From an uncultured Lachnospiraceae bacterium (lineage in GTDB: Bacteria; Bacillota; Clostridia; Lachnospirales; Lachnospiraceae), in NCBI GenBank assembly GCA_947626475.1, contig CANQSK010000005.1, positions 1 through 45,850 of the forward strand: 45,850 nt of DNA, written 5' to 3'. This document shows positions 33,050 to 41,080 of the stretch, in pieces. The translations under genes were made by a program, and so were the position numbers. The notes beneath the pieces were generated by a model that was given only the letters and a program-made list of their open reading frames with translations, did not search any database and was not told where the DNA came from. Every line of letters starts with the position of its first letter. Within the stretch, counting starts at the first letter, position 1.

Positions 33050-34484
33050 TTATTTACCGTTAAGCAGATCTGATATCCCACTAGACAAGTATTTTATCAA
33101 CATCCACTCTAAAAACATAATCCCGAAAAACAATCCCATCCCAACCAGTATTTTAAGCAGGACTGCTTTCCATAGATAAAAACCCGAAAAACGAATAAGC
33201 CGGAGGATTACGAACATAACCATACCTCCACCGATAAAATGGAAGGATGCCGCTATATATTTTTTTAAAGGCAATTCTTTCCTTACAATAAAGCAATGAC
33301 CAACACAAACAAGCATTTCCGTTATCAATGTTGCTGCTCCTGCTCCGAATGCGGCGAAATGTGGAATCAATACTGCGTTGAGAATCACATTACATATAGC
33401 ACCTAGCAAAAGTATCGACGCATATTGTATATCCATACCGTGTGGAAGCAAATATTGTGTGCGAATCACACTGGCAAATGCCTGAAACAAACAACACGGT
33501 AACAGGATCCGTAAAATACTCACGCATTCATCAAACCCTTTTCCGAAAAACAACGGAACAAACTCATCCGCAATACCCATAAGTCCAAAACTCAAGGCGC
33601 TTGTTGCAAACATCAAAAACAGAATTGAACGATAAATATAAAACTTTTCCCCCTTCACTGGCCGCTTTGCGTTCATCAGACTGCTAATCCGGGGCAACAT
33701 CACTCCTTCAAGAGAAGTAACCAAGGCTAACGGTATATGCAGGACACGTTCGCTGCTCTCATAGTAGCCAACTTCTTTCATTCCTGAAATCGCTCCCAAC
33801 ATGACTTTATCCAGCTCCCGGTATATACTAACTGCCAAAATCGGCAAAAAAAAGTACAAAGACCGGCCGCAAATGCTGCCGCAGATTTAACCTGCTTTTA
33901 GGAAAACTGACATTTCCATAAAGACTGATACACACCCAGATATTTACCGCGAGTGTACATCCGGAAACAATCAATGCATAAAGCCAGACATCCTCCTGCT
34001 TTTTGATAAATGTCAATACACAAAATAGCATTATAATCTTGATAACAAAATTCCTGAATACAACAATTCCAAGCCTCTCCATTCCAAAGAAAAACCATGT
34101 TACATCAAACGCATTTGCTGCAAGCATAATTAAAAATGTCCAGGCGACCGCATCATTATCTAGAACAAACACAACAAATATGCTATATCCGATAGTGACC
34201 AGAACAGTGAAAAACATCTGCAGGAGACAGATTTCAAAAAACGACTGACTTTTCTGCATCAAATCTCTGTTCACCTTGGCTATGGCACGACTCCCATATC
34301 TGCTTATGCCCAACTGCGCGAATGCCAGAAAACAGGTAACAAATGCATAATAATAACCATACTGCCCAATACCATCGCTGCCCAGCGTTCTGGTTAGATA
34401 AGGGGTCATAATGACAGGCATGACCAAACCAAATATGTGATAACTACAGTTAAGGATGTAATTCTTCCTTATAGTATTTTCCAT
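33050..34484 (-). CDS. Wzx-type flippase 2, frameshifted at a T8 tract
   Basis: Two overlapping frames make one PST-family flippase. The N-terminal 218 codons (NYILNCSYHIFGLVMPVIMT, PYLTRTLGSDGIGQYGYYY) run to a stop just after eight T (coding strand; A8 at 33846-33853). With seven T the frame joins ...VFVLFLPILAVSIYRELDKVML and continues to 33050, giving 477 residues, normal for the family. AGGA precedes the ATG at 34484, six bases after the polymerase stop. As given, the flippase is truncated. Flippase 1 at 22083 might substitute if specificity allows. Confidence 0.75.
33846..33853. repeat. A8/T8 homopolymer tract, frame-breaking
   Basis: Eight A on the plus strand; seven (or ten) would restore the flippase 2 frame. 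Same length and same effect as the G8 tract 4.2 kb away. Confidence 0.85.
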
Positions 34485-34489
34485 TTGTC

Positions 34490-35677
34490 CTATCCGTTTC
34501 TACCCACGATTTTTACATGATTCTGAAGTATTTCTATAAAACTATGCGTTTCCTTTTCTGTTTCATTTGCGTTATATAATACTGCTGCCATTGATAAGAG
34601 GAATACATTATGCTGAACAGTAAAAAGGCAATTTTCCATCATGCCATACAGACTATAAAGGAACAATATAATAACCAAATCATTCCTTTCCTTCCTGGCA
34701 TAGCAATACATTGCGTACAAATACCCCGCCGAAAATACCACAAAAAGAATAATCCCATAACGGAGCAATATAGCGCTGTAGGAATTATCTAAGAAAAGCC
34801 GCGTACCTACTATTTCCTGACTTCCCGGTCCTGCATAAATTTTCCTGCCCAAAACAGAAAGACCAAATCTCTCCCAAACCATGTGACTGCTTGAAAATCT
34901 CTGGGCCATAATAGAATCAATTCTGGCAAGAATCGGTATCGCTTTCACATCAATATATGACATAATCACACTGATCAGATTTAACATGCCTGCCATTTTT
35001 ACTAAAATAGCTTTCTTACAGAACAAATACGGGAAGAACAAATTTGCTGCCATTAACAGAATAAGAGCTAAAACACATACGGCAGCGCTGCGGGCGTTTG
35101 GGACAAGAAACACAAATAGTTCTGCAAAAAGAAATAAGACAAAATCAGCCACAATTACTTTCCCGCGTCTCAGATAGCAATGACATACTGACAGATCAAA
35201 TACATATAACCCAAGCTGATTAGGATGCGCAAACCCAAGCGACATTCGCATAATCCCATTTCTTTCAGGCATTAATGAATTATCAATAACTCCTACAAAA
35301 TGAAGACACACAACCAATGGAATTCCGATAAGGAGAAATCGATAAATCCAACGGATCGTCCGGTCAAAATCATACTCCTTTGCCGCTGCCACGAACAGCC
35401 AGACAAACATAAGTCTCTTATCCCTGGCAAGTAATGTACTGATAAGAACAAGTAAGGAAGCACATATGATAAACCGCATCTCATTCAGAGTATATTTTTG
35501 TAAAAAAACAATCTGCAAAATTAGCAGGGACAATGTTACCGTTATCTGAAGTATTTTAAAATACGCTATCGGTATTCCCGCAATTTGCTTTAAGTTCGTA
35601 TTAAAAACAAACTCCAGACTGTACCAGAACATGACCGTCGCAATATATAGATTTTCAAATTTCTGCAATCGGTTCAT
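34490..35677 (-). CDS. Wzy-like polysaccharide polymerase
   Basis: 395 residues with about ten to eleven membrane helices. The loop MSLGFAHPNQLGLYVFDLSVCHCYLRRG and the later LFLDNSYSAILLRYGIILF recur in the two fused polymerases of this locus (23531 and 28557), as do VPNARSA and the SSHMVWERFGLSVLG segment, so the three are one paralogous family. Wzy-like proteins join repeat units on the outer face of the membrane. GGGGAG eight bases upstream sets the ATG at 35677. Confidence 0.75.
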   Translation of the reverse strand: MNRLQKFENLYIATVMFWYSLEFVFNTNLKQIAGIPIAYFKILQITVTLSLLILQIVFLQKYTLNEMRFIICASLLVLISTLLARDKRLMFVWLFVAAAKEYDFDRTIRWIYRFLLIGIPLVVCLHFVGVIDNSLMPERNGIMRMSLGFAHPNQLGLYVFDLSVCHCYLRRGKVIVADFVLFLFAELFVFLVPNARSAAVCVLALILLMAANLFFPYLFCKKAILVKMAGMLNLISVIMSYIDVKAIPILARIDSIMAQRFSSSHMVWERFGLSVLGRKIYAGPGSQEIVGTRLFLDNSYSAILLRYGIILFVVFSAGYLYAMYCYARKERNDLVIILFLYSLYGMMENCLFTVQHNVFLLSMAAVLYNANETEKETHSFIEILQNHVKIVGRNG

Positions 35678-35749
35678 TCTCATCTCCCCATGATGCAAAT
35701 CCTATCTTGATATTTTCTGATATATATGATGGCATGACAGAACATCGCA

Positions 35750-36919
35750 TCATTTATTTAGCAATATCTCTTGATATTCTTTATACACTTCCTCTGCATT
35801 CAGTCTCGCCGTAAAATTCTGCATTGCGTATACTCTTGCGAAGCGGCCCATCTTCTCGCGTAAAAATGGATTTTCCATCAAGGCAAGCAATTTTTCTTTT
35901 AAATCTCTCTCATCACCGAATCTGTATAATAGACCATTTTCTCCACTTTTAACTATTTCCGGATTTGCTCCTGTATCGGAAGCGATAACCGGCAGTCCGG
36001 CCATCATATATTCAACTGTGACCCGCCCAAACCCTTCTGATCGTGAACACATGACCCCGCAATCATATCCCGCTATTTCCTGATAAAAATCCTCTCTATA
36101 TCCAAGCAGATGAACTTCTTTTTCAAGATCTTCTTCTCTGATAAGTTTCTTTAAGCAATTGATATATCTTGATTTACCGCCGCCTACAATATCAACTCTG
36201 ATTTTCCTCCGTTCATCCGCAGACATACGGCCCACTGCCTGAATCAACTGGTATTGACCCTTGGTTTCACAAAGTGATCCCATTATAAGAAATCTGACCG
36301 GTTCTCCCTCTGCTTTTATATAAGATTCCTTCTTTTTTATGCTTTCCGTAACCCCGTTATAGATCCGTTTGATTTTCTCTTCCTTAATCCCCTTTTTTAT
36401 CCAATGCCAACGTACAGCGTCCGATATCGCGATCAGTCTCACGGCCGATATACTCATGAAATGGATAAAATCTTTCCTGTAAGAATAAACATCATAATCC
36501 AGATCGCCAAATTCCCTCACATGCCAGATCAATGGTTTATGGTATTTTAACGCTAACTGCCCTCCAAAGTCTTCTCGTGATGAATTTGAATGGATGATAT
36601 CTACCTGCCCGACATCCAGCTTTTTTTCAAGCATTCGTATCCCGCACATCCTGCCATAATAATAGAGCATTCCATATAAGATATATTTTACTGGAAACTT
36701 CCACTTCTGTTCCGGCCTGTCATACATAAACGGTTGATAAGAAACAGGATAGACATTACATCCTAATGCCTTATAAGACGCTTTCATCGCTGATCTTCTT
36801 GTCAGTATCACGCTGATCTTAATCTTATCATCTATTCTTAATAATTCTTTGATCATCTGATACATGGAATGTGACGCGCCGTACTTATCATCATCATCCG
36901 CCACAAACAGAATATGCAT
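35750..36919 (-). CDS. GT4-family glycosyltransferase
   Basis: 389 residues, GT-B fold. The N-terminal domain starts MHILFVADDDDKYGASHSMY; the C-terminal domain has GSLCETKGQYQLIQAV, then VHLLGYREDFYQEIAG and the nucleotide-sugar motif SRSEGFGRVTVEYMMAGLPV with the E-x7-E pair. It adds one sugar of the repeat unit on the cytosolic face. AAAGGG precedes the ATG. Donor and acceptor cannot be inferred. Confidence 0.85.
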   Translation of the reverse strand: MHILFVADDDDKYGASHSMYQMIKELLRIDDKIKISVILTRRSAMKASYKALGCNVYPVSYQPFMYDRPEQKWKFPVKYILYGMLYYYGRMCGIRMLEKKLDVGQVDIIHSNSSREDFGGQLALKYHKPLIWHVREFGDLDYDVYSYRKDFIHFMSISAVRLIAISDAVRWHWIKKGIKEEKIKRIYNGVTESIKKKESYIKAEGEPVRFLIMGSLCETKGQYQLIQAVGRMSADERRKIRVDIVGGGKSRYINCLKKLIREEDLEKEVHLLGYREDFYQEIAGYDCGVMCSRSEGFGRVTVEYMMAGLPVIASDTGANPEIVKSGENGLLYRFGDERDLKEKLLALMENPFLREKMGRFARVYAMQNFTARLNAEEVYKEYQEILLNK

Positions 36920-36952
36920 ACTACCCTTTTCACCTCATTTCTGTTGCTTTTC

Positions 36953-38965
36953 TCAGGTGTTCTGTCTATTTATAAAGTGTCTCTGATATCGACTGGTCAT
37001 ACCTCTTTCTTCAATCCATTTCAATATCTTTACATAGGGGAGATTAAGCTTCATAGTCTTTCTTAGGAAAAAGACTTTATTCTCACTGGTCTCAAACTCC
37101 GCTTTCCATTTCCTTGGGTGCATAAAGTAATAAAGAAAAGAATATTTTGGGACTATCGCGTGTCTGACAGTTCCGTCCGTATGCACAAAATCCTGAAACA
37201 ACTCAACCGTCCGCATGGATGGCCTCACACCCAGTGATACATAACCCTGAAAAACATCCTCGGGATCCAACTGCCTTTGATCATCCATATATCCGCTGTC
37301 CCTTGTTTCTTTCAGAAATCGCAGCGCCGAACACTGGACTGTCTCAATAAAGTTCTTTTCTTTCTCTCCATATTCCACTTCATCCAGAACCGGAACAGCT
37401 ATGCCGTTCTCTCTCTCATACGCCAGGACGCTTCCTTCCGTACTTAGGAAAAGAGTCTCAAAAAGTTCAGTCGTGAAACGTATCGCATAATTGATATCCT
37501 TGTTTTTTCCCGGACTGAACAGATAGCCGAAACGCTTCATATCCAGATAATATTTTTCATGTTCTACATTTCTGACCCCCATATAATAACCATTTATTTC
37601 TACGTCCCTCTTGCGAAACGCTCTTGTCAGGAATCTTTGCATCGTTCCGCTTGAACAGATGTCCACGATCCCGATTTTTCTGCCAAAACCATTTTGTTCA
37701 AGATACCGGTTGAGCAGATTCTTCTGCTGCAAAAAGCGAATATGTCCCAGTTCATGTACAAGGTTGAACACAGCCGCCTTTCTCCCTTCATCCACCTCAT
37801 AAACCGGTATCCTGATATCAAGTCCCAGTTTTCTCAGACCTTTCTCATATTCCTTCTTATCCAGGGAACAGATCTCTCCAATGGTCTCCAGCTGAGGCGC
37901 ATGCAAAAATGGCTTCATCAGATCGATCAGATCATCATAAGTTCTTGTTTCTAAGACTAAAGGGACCAGAAGCGCCCTGCGCGACACATACAGATAACAC
38001 TGAGGCATGCTTTCTTCCGGATGCATTACATGATATGCTTCCTGAAGAAATCTGCCTTCTCTGCTCAAAAAGAACAATTTCTCGATCCCATCTTCATGAA
38101 CTCTTTCATATAACCATTGACAGAATCCCAGCAGGATCGGCCCAATGACTTCATAACCGATCACGGATGCATCGCTTTTGTCATCCATCTTTAAGATCCT
38201 GTTATTCAGGAAAGCATATAACCAGTGTCTGTCGGTTAATCCCGATTCTGCGTTTGGACGTTTCCAATAACGCAGGTTATCCTTATCTCCATTAATCAGG
38301 CAGCACCTAATCCCTCTTCTCAAAGGGACTAGATAATCTCCCATAACGTTATCGCCTATATGTAATATCTTTCGCTGCATTCCCGGATAATCCGCTTTTA
38401 TACAGTCAAACAATTTTCCAGTCCGTTTTTTCCTTTTGTAAGACGAAGACAGATACAATTTTTCATAATCGGTGATATTGCATTTATTAAGCATTTTTCT
38501 TATGACGTTCTCCGGAAGATACATATCTGATGTTATAACGATATGCTTTCCTTTCTGGCAGGCATAACGGTACAACCGCGAAAAAGAATGATCCGGACAG
38601 CACATCTCCAATTCCGTCTCAATCTCCAGATTATATAATTCCGTCTTTATTTCCGCAGGATATTTCTCCAGATATTGGAATATCTCTTTTAATGTTATTT
38701 CTTCATTTGCTGAGTTCTTTCTTGCAAGTGCTTCCGCCCTGATTCTTTTTAGACGGTAATCATTTAACTGGTCCGTATGTTGTTTATTAAATTTACGCTC
38801 AACGATTTCATGAATCTGTTCCGGCAGTCGGACGTCTCTTTTCACCAGGGTATCAAACATATCAAATGAGACTACTTCCGCGTCATCAATTGCTTTTACT
38901 ATTCTTATCTCAGAAGAATATAATGGCCACCCCAATAGTCTCTTGATATAGAAGCGGATCCTCAC
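36953..38965 (-). CDS. HAD-superfamily protein in polysaccharide locus (COG5610-like)
   Basis: 670 residues. N-terminal HAD phosphatase domain: motif I SFDMFDTLV (D35, D38), motif II VITSDMYLP, motif III lysine in KRTGKLFDCI, motif IV LHIGDNVMGDY. The remaining 400 residues (LFFLSREGRFLQEAYHVM onward, then DICSSGTMQRFLTRAF) are of a type seen in large HAD proteins of capsule loci; function unassigned, possibly glycan phosphate removal or transfer. GTG at 38965 has GAGGTGA six bases upstream; it overlaps the extended end of the sugar transferase gene by 56 bases. Confidence 0.7.
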   Translation of the reverse strand: MRIRFYIKRLLGWPLYSSEIRIVKAIDDAEVVSFDMFDTLVKRDVRLPEQIHEIVERKFNKQHTDQLNDYRLKRIRAEALARKNSANEEITLKEIFQYLEKYPAEIKTELYNLEIETELEMCCPDHSFSRLYRYACQKGKHIVITSDMYLPENVIRKMLNKCNITDYEKLYLSSSYKRKKRTGKLFDCIKADYPGMQRKILHIGDNVMGDYLVPLRRGIRCCLINGDKDNLRYWKRPNAESGLTDRHWLYAFLNNRILKMDDKSDASVIGYEVIGPILLGFCQWLYERVHEDGIEKLFFLSREGRFLQEAYHVMHPEESMPQCYLYVSRRALLVPLVLETRTYDDLIDLMKPFLHAPQLETIGEICSLDKKEYEKGLRKLGLDIRIPVYEVDEGRKAAVFNLVHELGHIRFLQQKNLLNRYLEQNGFGRKIGIVDICSSGTMQRFLTRAFRKRDVEINGYYMGVRNVEHEKYYLDMKRFGYLFSPGKNKDINYAIRFTTELFETLFLSTEGSVLAYERENGIAVPVLDEVEYGEKEKNFIETVQCSALRFLKETRDSGYMDDQRQLDPEDVFQGYVSLGVRPSMRTVELFQDFVHTDGTVRHAIVPKYSFLYYFMHPRKWKAEFETSENKVFFLRKTMKLNLPYVKILKWIEERGMTSRYQRHFINRQNT

Positions 38966-39668
38966 AGAACGTCACCTCATTCAGCCCCACCCCCCGAATC
39001 ACGTCGGGGATCGTTTTTATTATCATCACCAGATCCGTCCAAAAGCCCATGTCCTCGATGTAATCCAGATCCAGTTCGATCCACTCGTCCCACTTGATAT
39101 CGGAACGTCCGCCAATCTGCCAGTAGCAAGTAAGACCCGGCTGAACTGTCAGACGCTGCCTTTCATAGTCGTTGCTCTCCTCCATCTGAAAGAGCAGGAT
39201 CGGCCGGGGACCGACGATACTCATATCCCCTTTTATGATGTTCACCAGCTGCGGCAGCTCATCGATGGACCAGCGGCGGATGAATCTGCCCACACGGGTA
39301 ATGCGCGGGTCGTCTTTGATCTTAAAGGCATGTCCGGTCTGCTCGTTGTATTTGAGCATTTCCGGGAGCTGCTTATCGGCGTCCCTGCACATGCTGCGGA
39401 ATTTATAGATCCGGAACGGTCTCATGTCCTTGCCGGCTCTGTCCTGAGAGAAGATCACAGGCCCGCCGTCGTCCAGCAGGATTGCCGCGGACGTCGCCGC
39501 CAAAAGCGGGGACAGGACAATCAACGCCGCGCAGGATAGCGTGATGTCAAAAAAACGCTTTGCTGCCTTATAGATCCGGCTTTTCCTTGAATAAACCTCC
39601 TGCATATGGCTACGTCGCTGACTGATATCGTAGAGCTTTCCGCTCACCGGGTTGCGGCGGTACTCCAT
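38910..39668 (-). CDS. Initiating sugar-phosphate transferase (WbaP/CpsE catalytic type)
   Basis: 252 residues. Begins repeat-unit synthesis by transferring a sugar-phosphate to undecaprenyl phosphate. Seen: one N-terminal membrane segment (RFFDITLSCAALIVLSPLL), IYKFRSM, RRWSIDELPQLVNI, GDMSIVGPRP and the QPGLTCYWQIGGRSDI region. The C-terminus looks wrong: after IRGVG the frame runs about 20 residues into the next gene; one more G in the run at 38985-38988 would give the familiar ending RGVGAE. AGAGGTGATAA precedes the ATG. It is the first enzyme gene of the island. Confidence 0.85.
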   Translation of the reverse strand: MEYRRNPVSGKLYDISQRRSHMQEVYSRKSRIYKAAKRFFDITLSCAALIVLSPLLAATSAAILLDDGGPVIFSQDRAGKDMRPFRIYKFRSMCRDADKQLPEMLKYNEQTGHAFKIKDDPRITRVGRFIRRWSIDELPQLVNIIKGDMSIVGPRPILLFQMEESNDYERQRLTVQPGLTCYWQIGGRSDIKWDEWIELDLDYIEDMGFWTDLVMIIKTIPDVIRGVGLNEVTFCEDPLLYQETIGVAIIFF

Positions 39669-39698
39669 ATGTTATCACCTCTTGTATCGACTTGATTC

Positions 39699-40028
39699 TC
39701 ATTGATCGGCCCGGGCAGCTATATTCTGGTTCACGGATCTTCTCAATCTCTTGCTCGCCCTGAATACGGGCTTGTACCCCGAAGGAATGATCACGTCCTC
39801 CAGTGTCTTGGGGTTTCTTGCAGGTCTTTCGCTGGTGGGCCGTATCTCAAAGATCCCAAACCCCCGGAAGCACACAGGCCTTTTTACACTCCAGCTGTCG
39901 GATAATATCTCCAGAAACGTATGCGTAACCCTGTCAGCTTCATCTTCCGTCATACCCGTCCTCTCAGCCAGCTCCGACACAAAATCATTCTTGAACATAT
40001 ATTTCTTTTCGTTTTCTTTACTGACCAT
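39699..40028 (-). CDS. HU-family DNA-binding protein at head of the island
   Basis: 109 residues. Helical N-terminus (FVSELAERTGMTEDEADRVT), then CFRGFGIFEIRPTSERPARN and PKTLEDVIIPSGYKPVFRAS, the beta-arm of HU/IHF. The tail is basic. AAAGGAACGG sets the ATG at 40028; codons further upstream in frame belong to the leader. As first gene of the polysaccharide island it may act as a local architectural regulator, or in DNA inversion, where HU is a known helper; both are inferences. Confidence 0.8.
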   Translation of the reverse strand: MVSKENEKKYMFKNDFVSELAERTGMTEDEADRVTHTFLEILSDSWSVKRPVCFRGFGIFEIRPTSERPARNPKTLEDVIIPSGYKPVFRASKRLRRSVNQNIAARADQ

Positions 40029-40052
40029 ATTCCGTTCCTTTCGCCGCGGTTT

Positions 40053-40077
40053 CGCAGATTTATCAACTCTGCGACAT
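40053..40077 (-). repeat. Left arm of 25-bp inverted repeat, in HU leader
   Basis: Plus-strand CGCAGATTTATCAACTCTGCG plus ACAT; 23 of 25 bases match the reverse complement of 40438-40462. The arm is itself a hairpin (CGCAGA/TCTGCG). In the minus-strand leader it is followed by AAACCGCGG, not by a T run, so it should not terminate. Confidence 0.75.
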
Positions 40078-40136
40078 TTCCGGTCAAACAATAGCCAATT
40101 ATATGAATTAATAATAAAATCAGGCATTTTTTATCT

Positions 40137-40166
40137 TATATACCACTAAATGATGGCATCTATCAA
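40137..40166 (-). promoter_or_regulatory. Promoter facing the polysaccharide island
   Basis: Minus-strand TTGATA (-35, 40166-40161), 18-base spacer, TATATA (-10, 40142-40137). It lies about 110 bases upstream of the HU start and inside the inverted-repeat interval. Confidence 0.5.
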
Positions 40167-40171
40167 AATTT

Positions 40172-40293
40172 TGACTGCCATTTTTGACTGCGATTAACGG
40201 GAAAAAGATAAATGAAAAGTGAAAAAATTCAAGGAATTACAAAGGATTATCAATCAAGACACATTTGAGATCATGACTGCGCTTGCTGACTGC
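40172..40293. repeat. Four TGACTGC repeats in two 13-bp-spaced pairs
   Basis: TGACTGC at 40172, 40185, 40274 and 40287. Each pair is spaced exactly 13 bases. Such paired heptamers in a promoter region may be regulator-binding sites; no binder is identified. Confidence 0.6.
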
Positions 40294-40383
40294 GCTTCGG
40301 CTTAAATCCTGTTAAAACTTCCTTTTTCTGCCGTTTATGGCAAGAAAATGATCGGAGTATTAAAAAAAAATCCCCTGTTACTA

Positions 40384-40412
40384 TTGAATTTCAGCAATAA
40401 GTATAGTAAAAT
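40384..40412 (+). promoter_or_regulatory. Promoter facing away from the island, into a terminator
   Basis: TTGAAT (40384-40389), 17-base spacer, TAAAAT (40407-40412), a good sigma-A match. Transcription would start near 40419 and meet the terminator at 40442, giving a transcript of about 50 bases and no gene. A second, weaker plus-strand candidate is TTGACT (40184) / GATAAA (40207). Confidence 0.55.
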
Positions 40413-40437
40413 ACCCTATGGTAAACATACAAAAAAG

Positions 40438-40462
40438 ATGTCGCAGATTTGATAAGTCTGCG
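40438..40462 (+). repeat. Right arm of 25-bp inverted repeat
   Basis: Inverted copy of 40053-40077 with two mismatches, 360 bases away. It includes the terminator hairpin; the T7 run lies just outside the repeat. Confidence 0.75.
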
Positions 40463-40469
40463 TTTTTTT
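40442..40469 (+). terminator. Rho-independent terminator
   Basis: CGCAGA (40442-40447) pairs with TCTGCG (40457-40462), the stem extends inward by TT/AA over a GAT loop, and seven T follow. Confidence 0.8.
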
Positions 40470-40594
40470 CGTCTCTCTGGCGGCCGGATAATCGCCGAAG
40501 TTAACGTCTATTTTCAGAGCTGCTCCGGTATCTCCTCTTCCTGGCCGGTACCAGCAGTATTTCAGCTGAACCACCAGCAGGTTTCTGTCGGTGA

Positions 40595-40900
40595 CATACT
40601 GATGGGCAATCTGGGACATACCATCCGACAGACAATCCGTCAGGGAAATGGTATTACGGAAAGGTCGGCGTTTCAGACGGTTTTGTCCATGACTGTGTCC
40701 TAATCATCAACAACGCAAAGCTGGAGCATCTGTTTCACAGAGAATGGGCCGCTCACCAAAATCTTGCCGTAGCATATCATGAATTACAGGATAAATTTGA
40801 TGCTTTGCGGAAAGAAAAAGAGATTTCCGACGGCAGAATTCAGGATCTGGAGCGTCAGATAAAAGAATTGAGCAAACCTATTGACAATCATCAAGATTAG
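40595..40900 (+). pseudogene. Headless reading frame with coiled-coil tail, unrecognised
   Basis: An open frame of 101 codons with no usable start follows a stop at 40592 and ends TAG at 40900. It contains GKWYYGKVGVSDGFVHDC, LEHLFHREWAAHQNLAVAYH and a charged heptad end (DLERQIKELSK). It reads like the C-terminus of a real protein whose front is gone. I do not recognise the family. It suggests the boundary of the island was formed by insertion or deletion. Confidence 0.4.
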
Positions 40901-40922
40901 CTGGCACATCATGATGCCAAAG

Positions 40923-40964
40923 AGACGGCAGTACCGCATCTTAGATGACCGGTGCCTGCCGTCT
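40923..40964. repeat. 9-bp inverted repeat after the headless frame
   Basis: AGACGGCAG (40923-40931) and CTGCCGTCT (40956-40964) pair perfectly around a 24-base loop; no T run follows. Possible decayed terminator. A perfect 16-bp palindrome GCAAACGGCCGTTTGC lies further on at 41024-41039, downstream of paaK. Confidence 0.6.
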
Positions 40965-41080
40965 TCAAACTTATAGTCTATCAAGTGATGAGTCAGCGTC
41001 TGGATAAGATTCATAAGGCTACTGCAAACGGCCGTTTGCCTTCTGCAGATATTTCCGGAAAACGATCCGCAGATCAGTTC

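Noticed and set aside
39669-40440. LoaP/NusG-type antitermination leader for the long array
   Set aside because: A leader hairpin exists, but no LoaP gene is present at the head of the island and the hairpin is better explained as half of an inverted repeat.
40416-40619. Minus-strand small frame containing VTDRNLLVVQLKYCWY
   Set aside because: No start signal or recognisable family and it crosses the terminator and inverted repeat; left unassigned.
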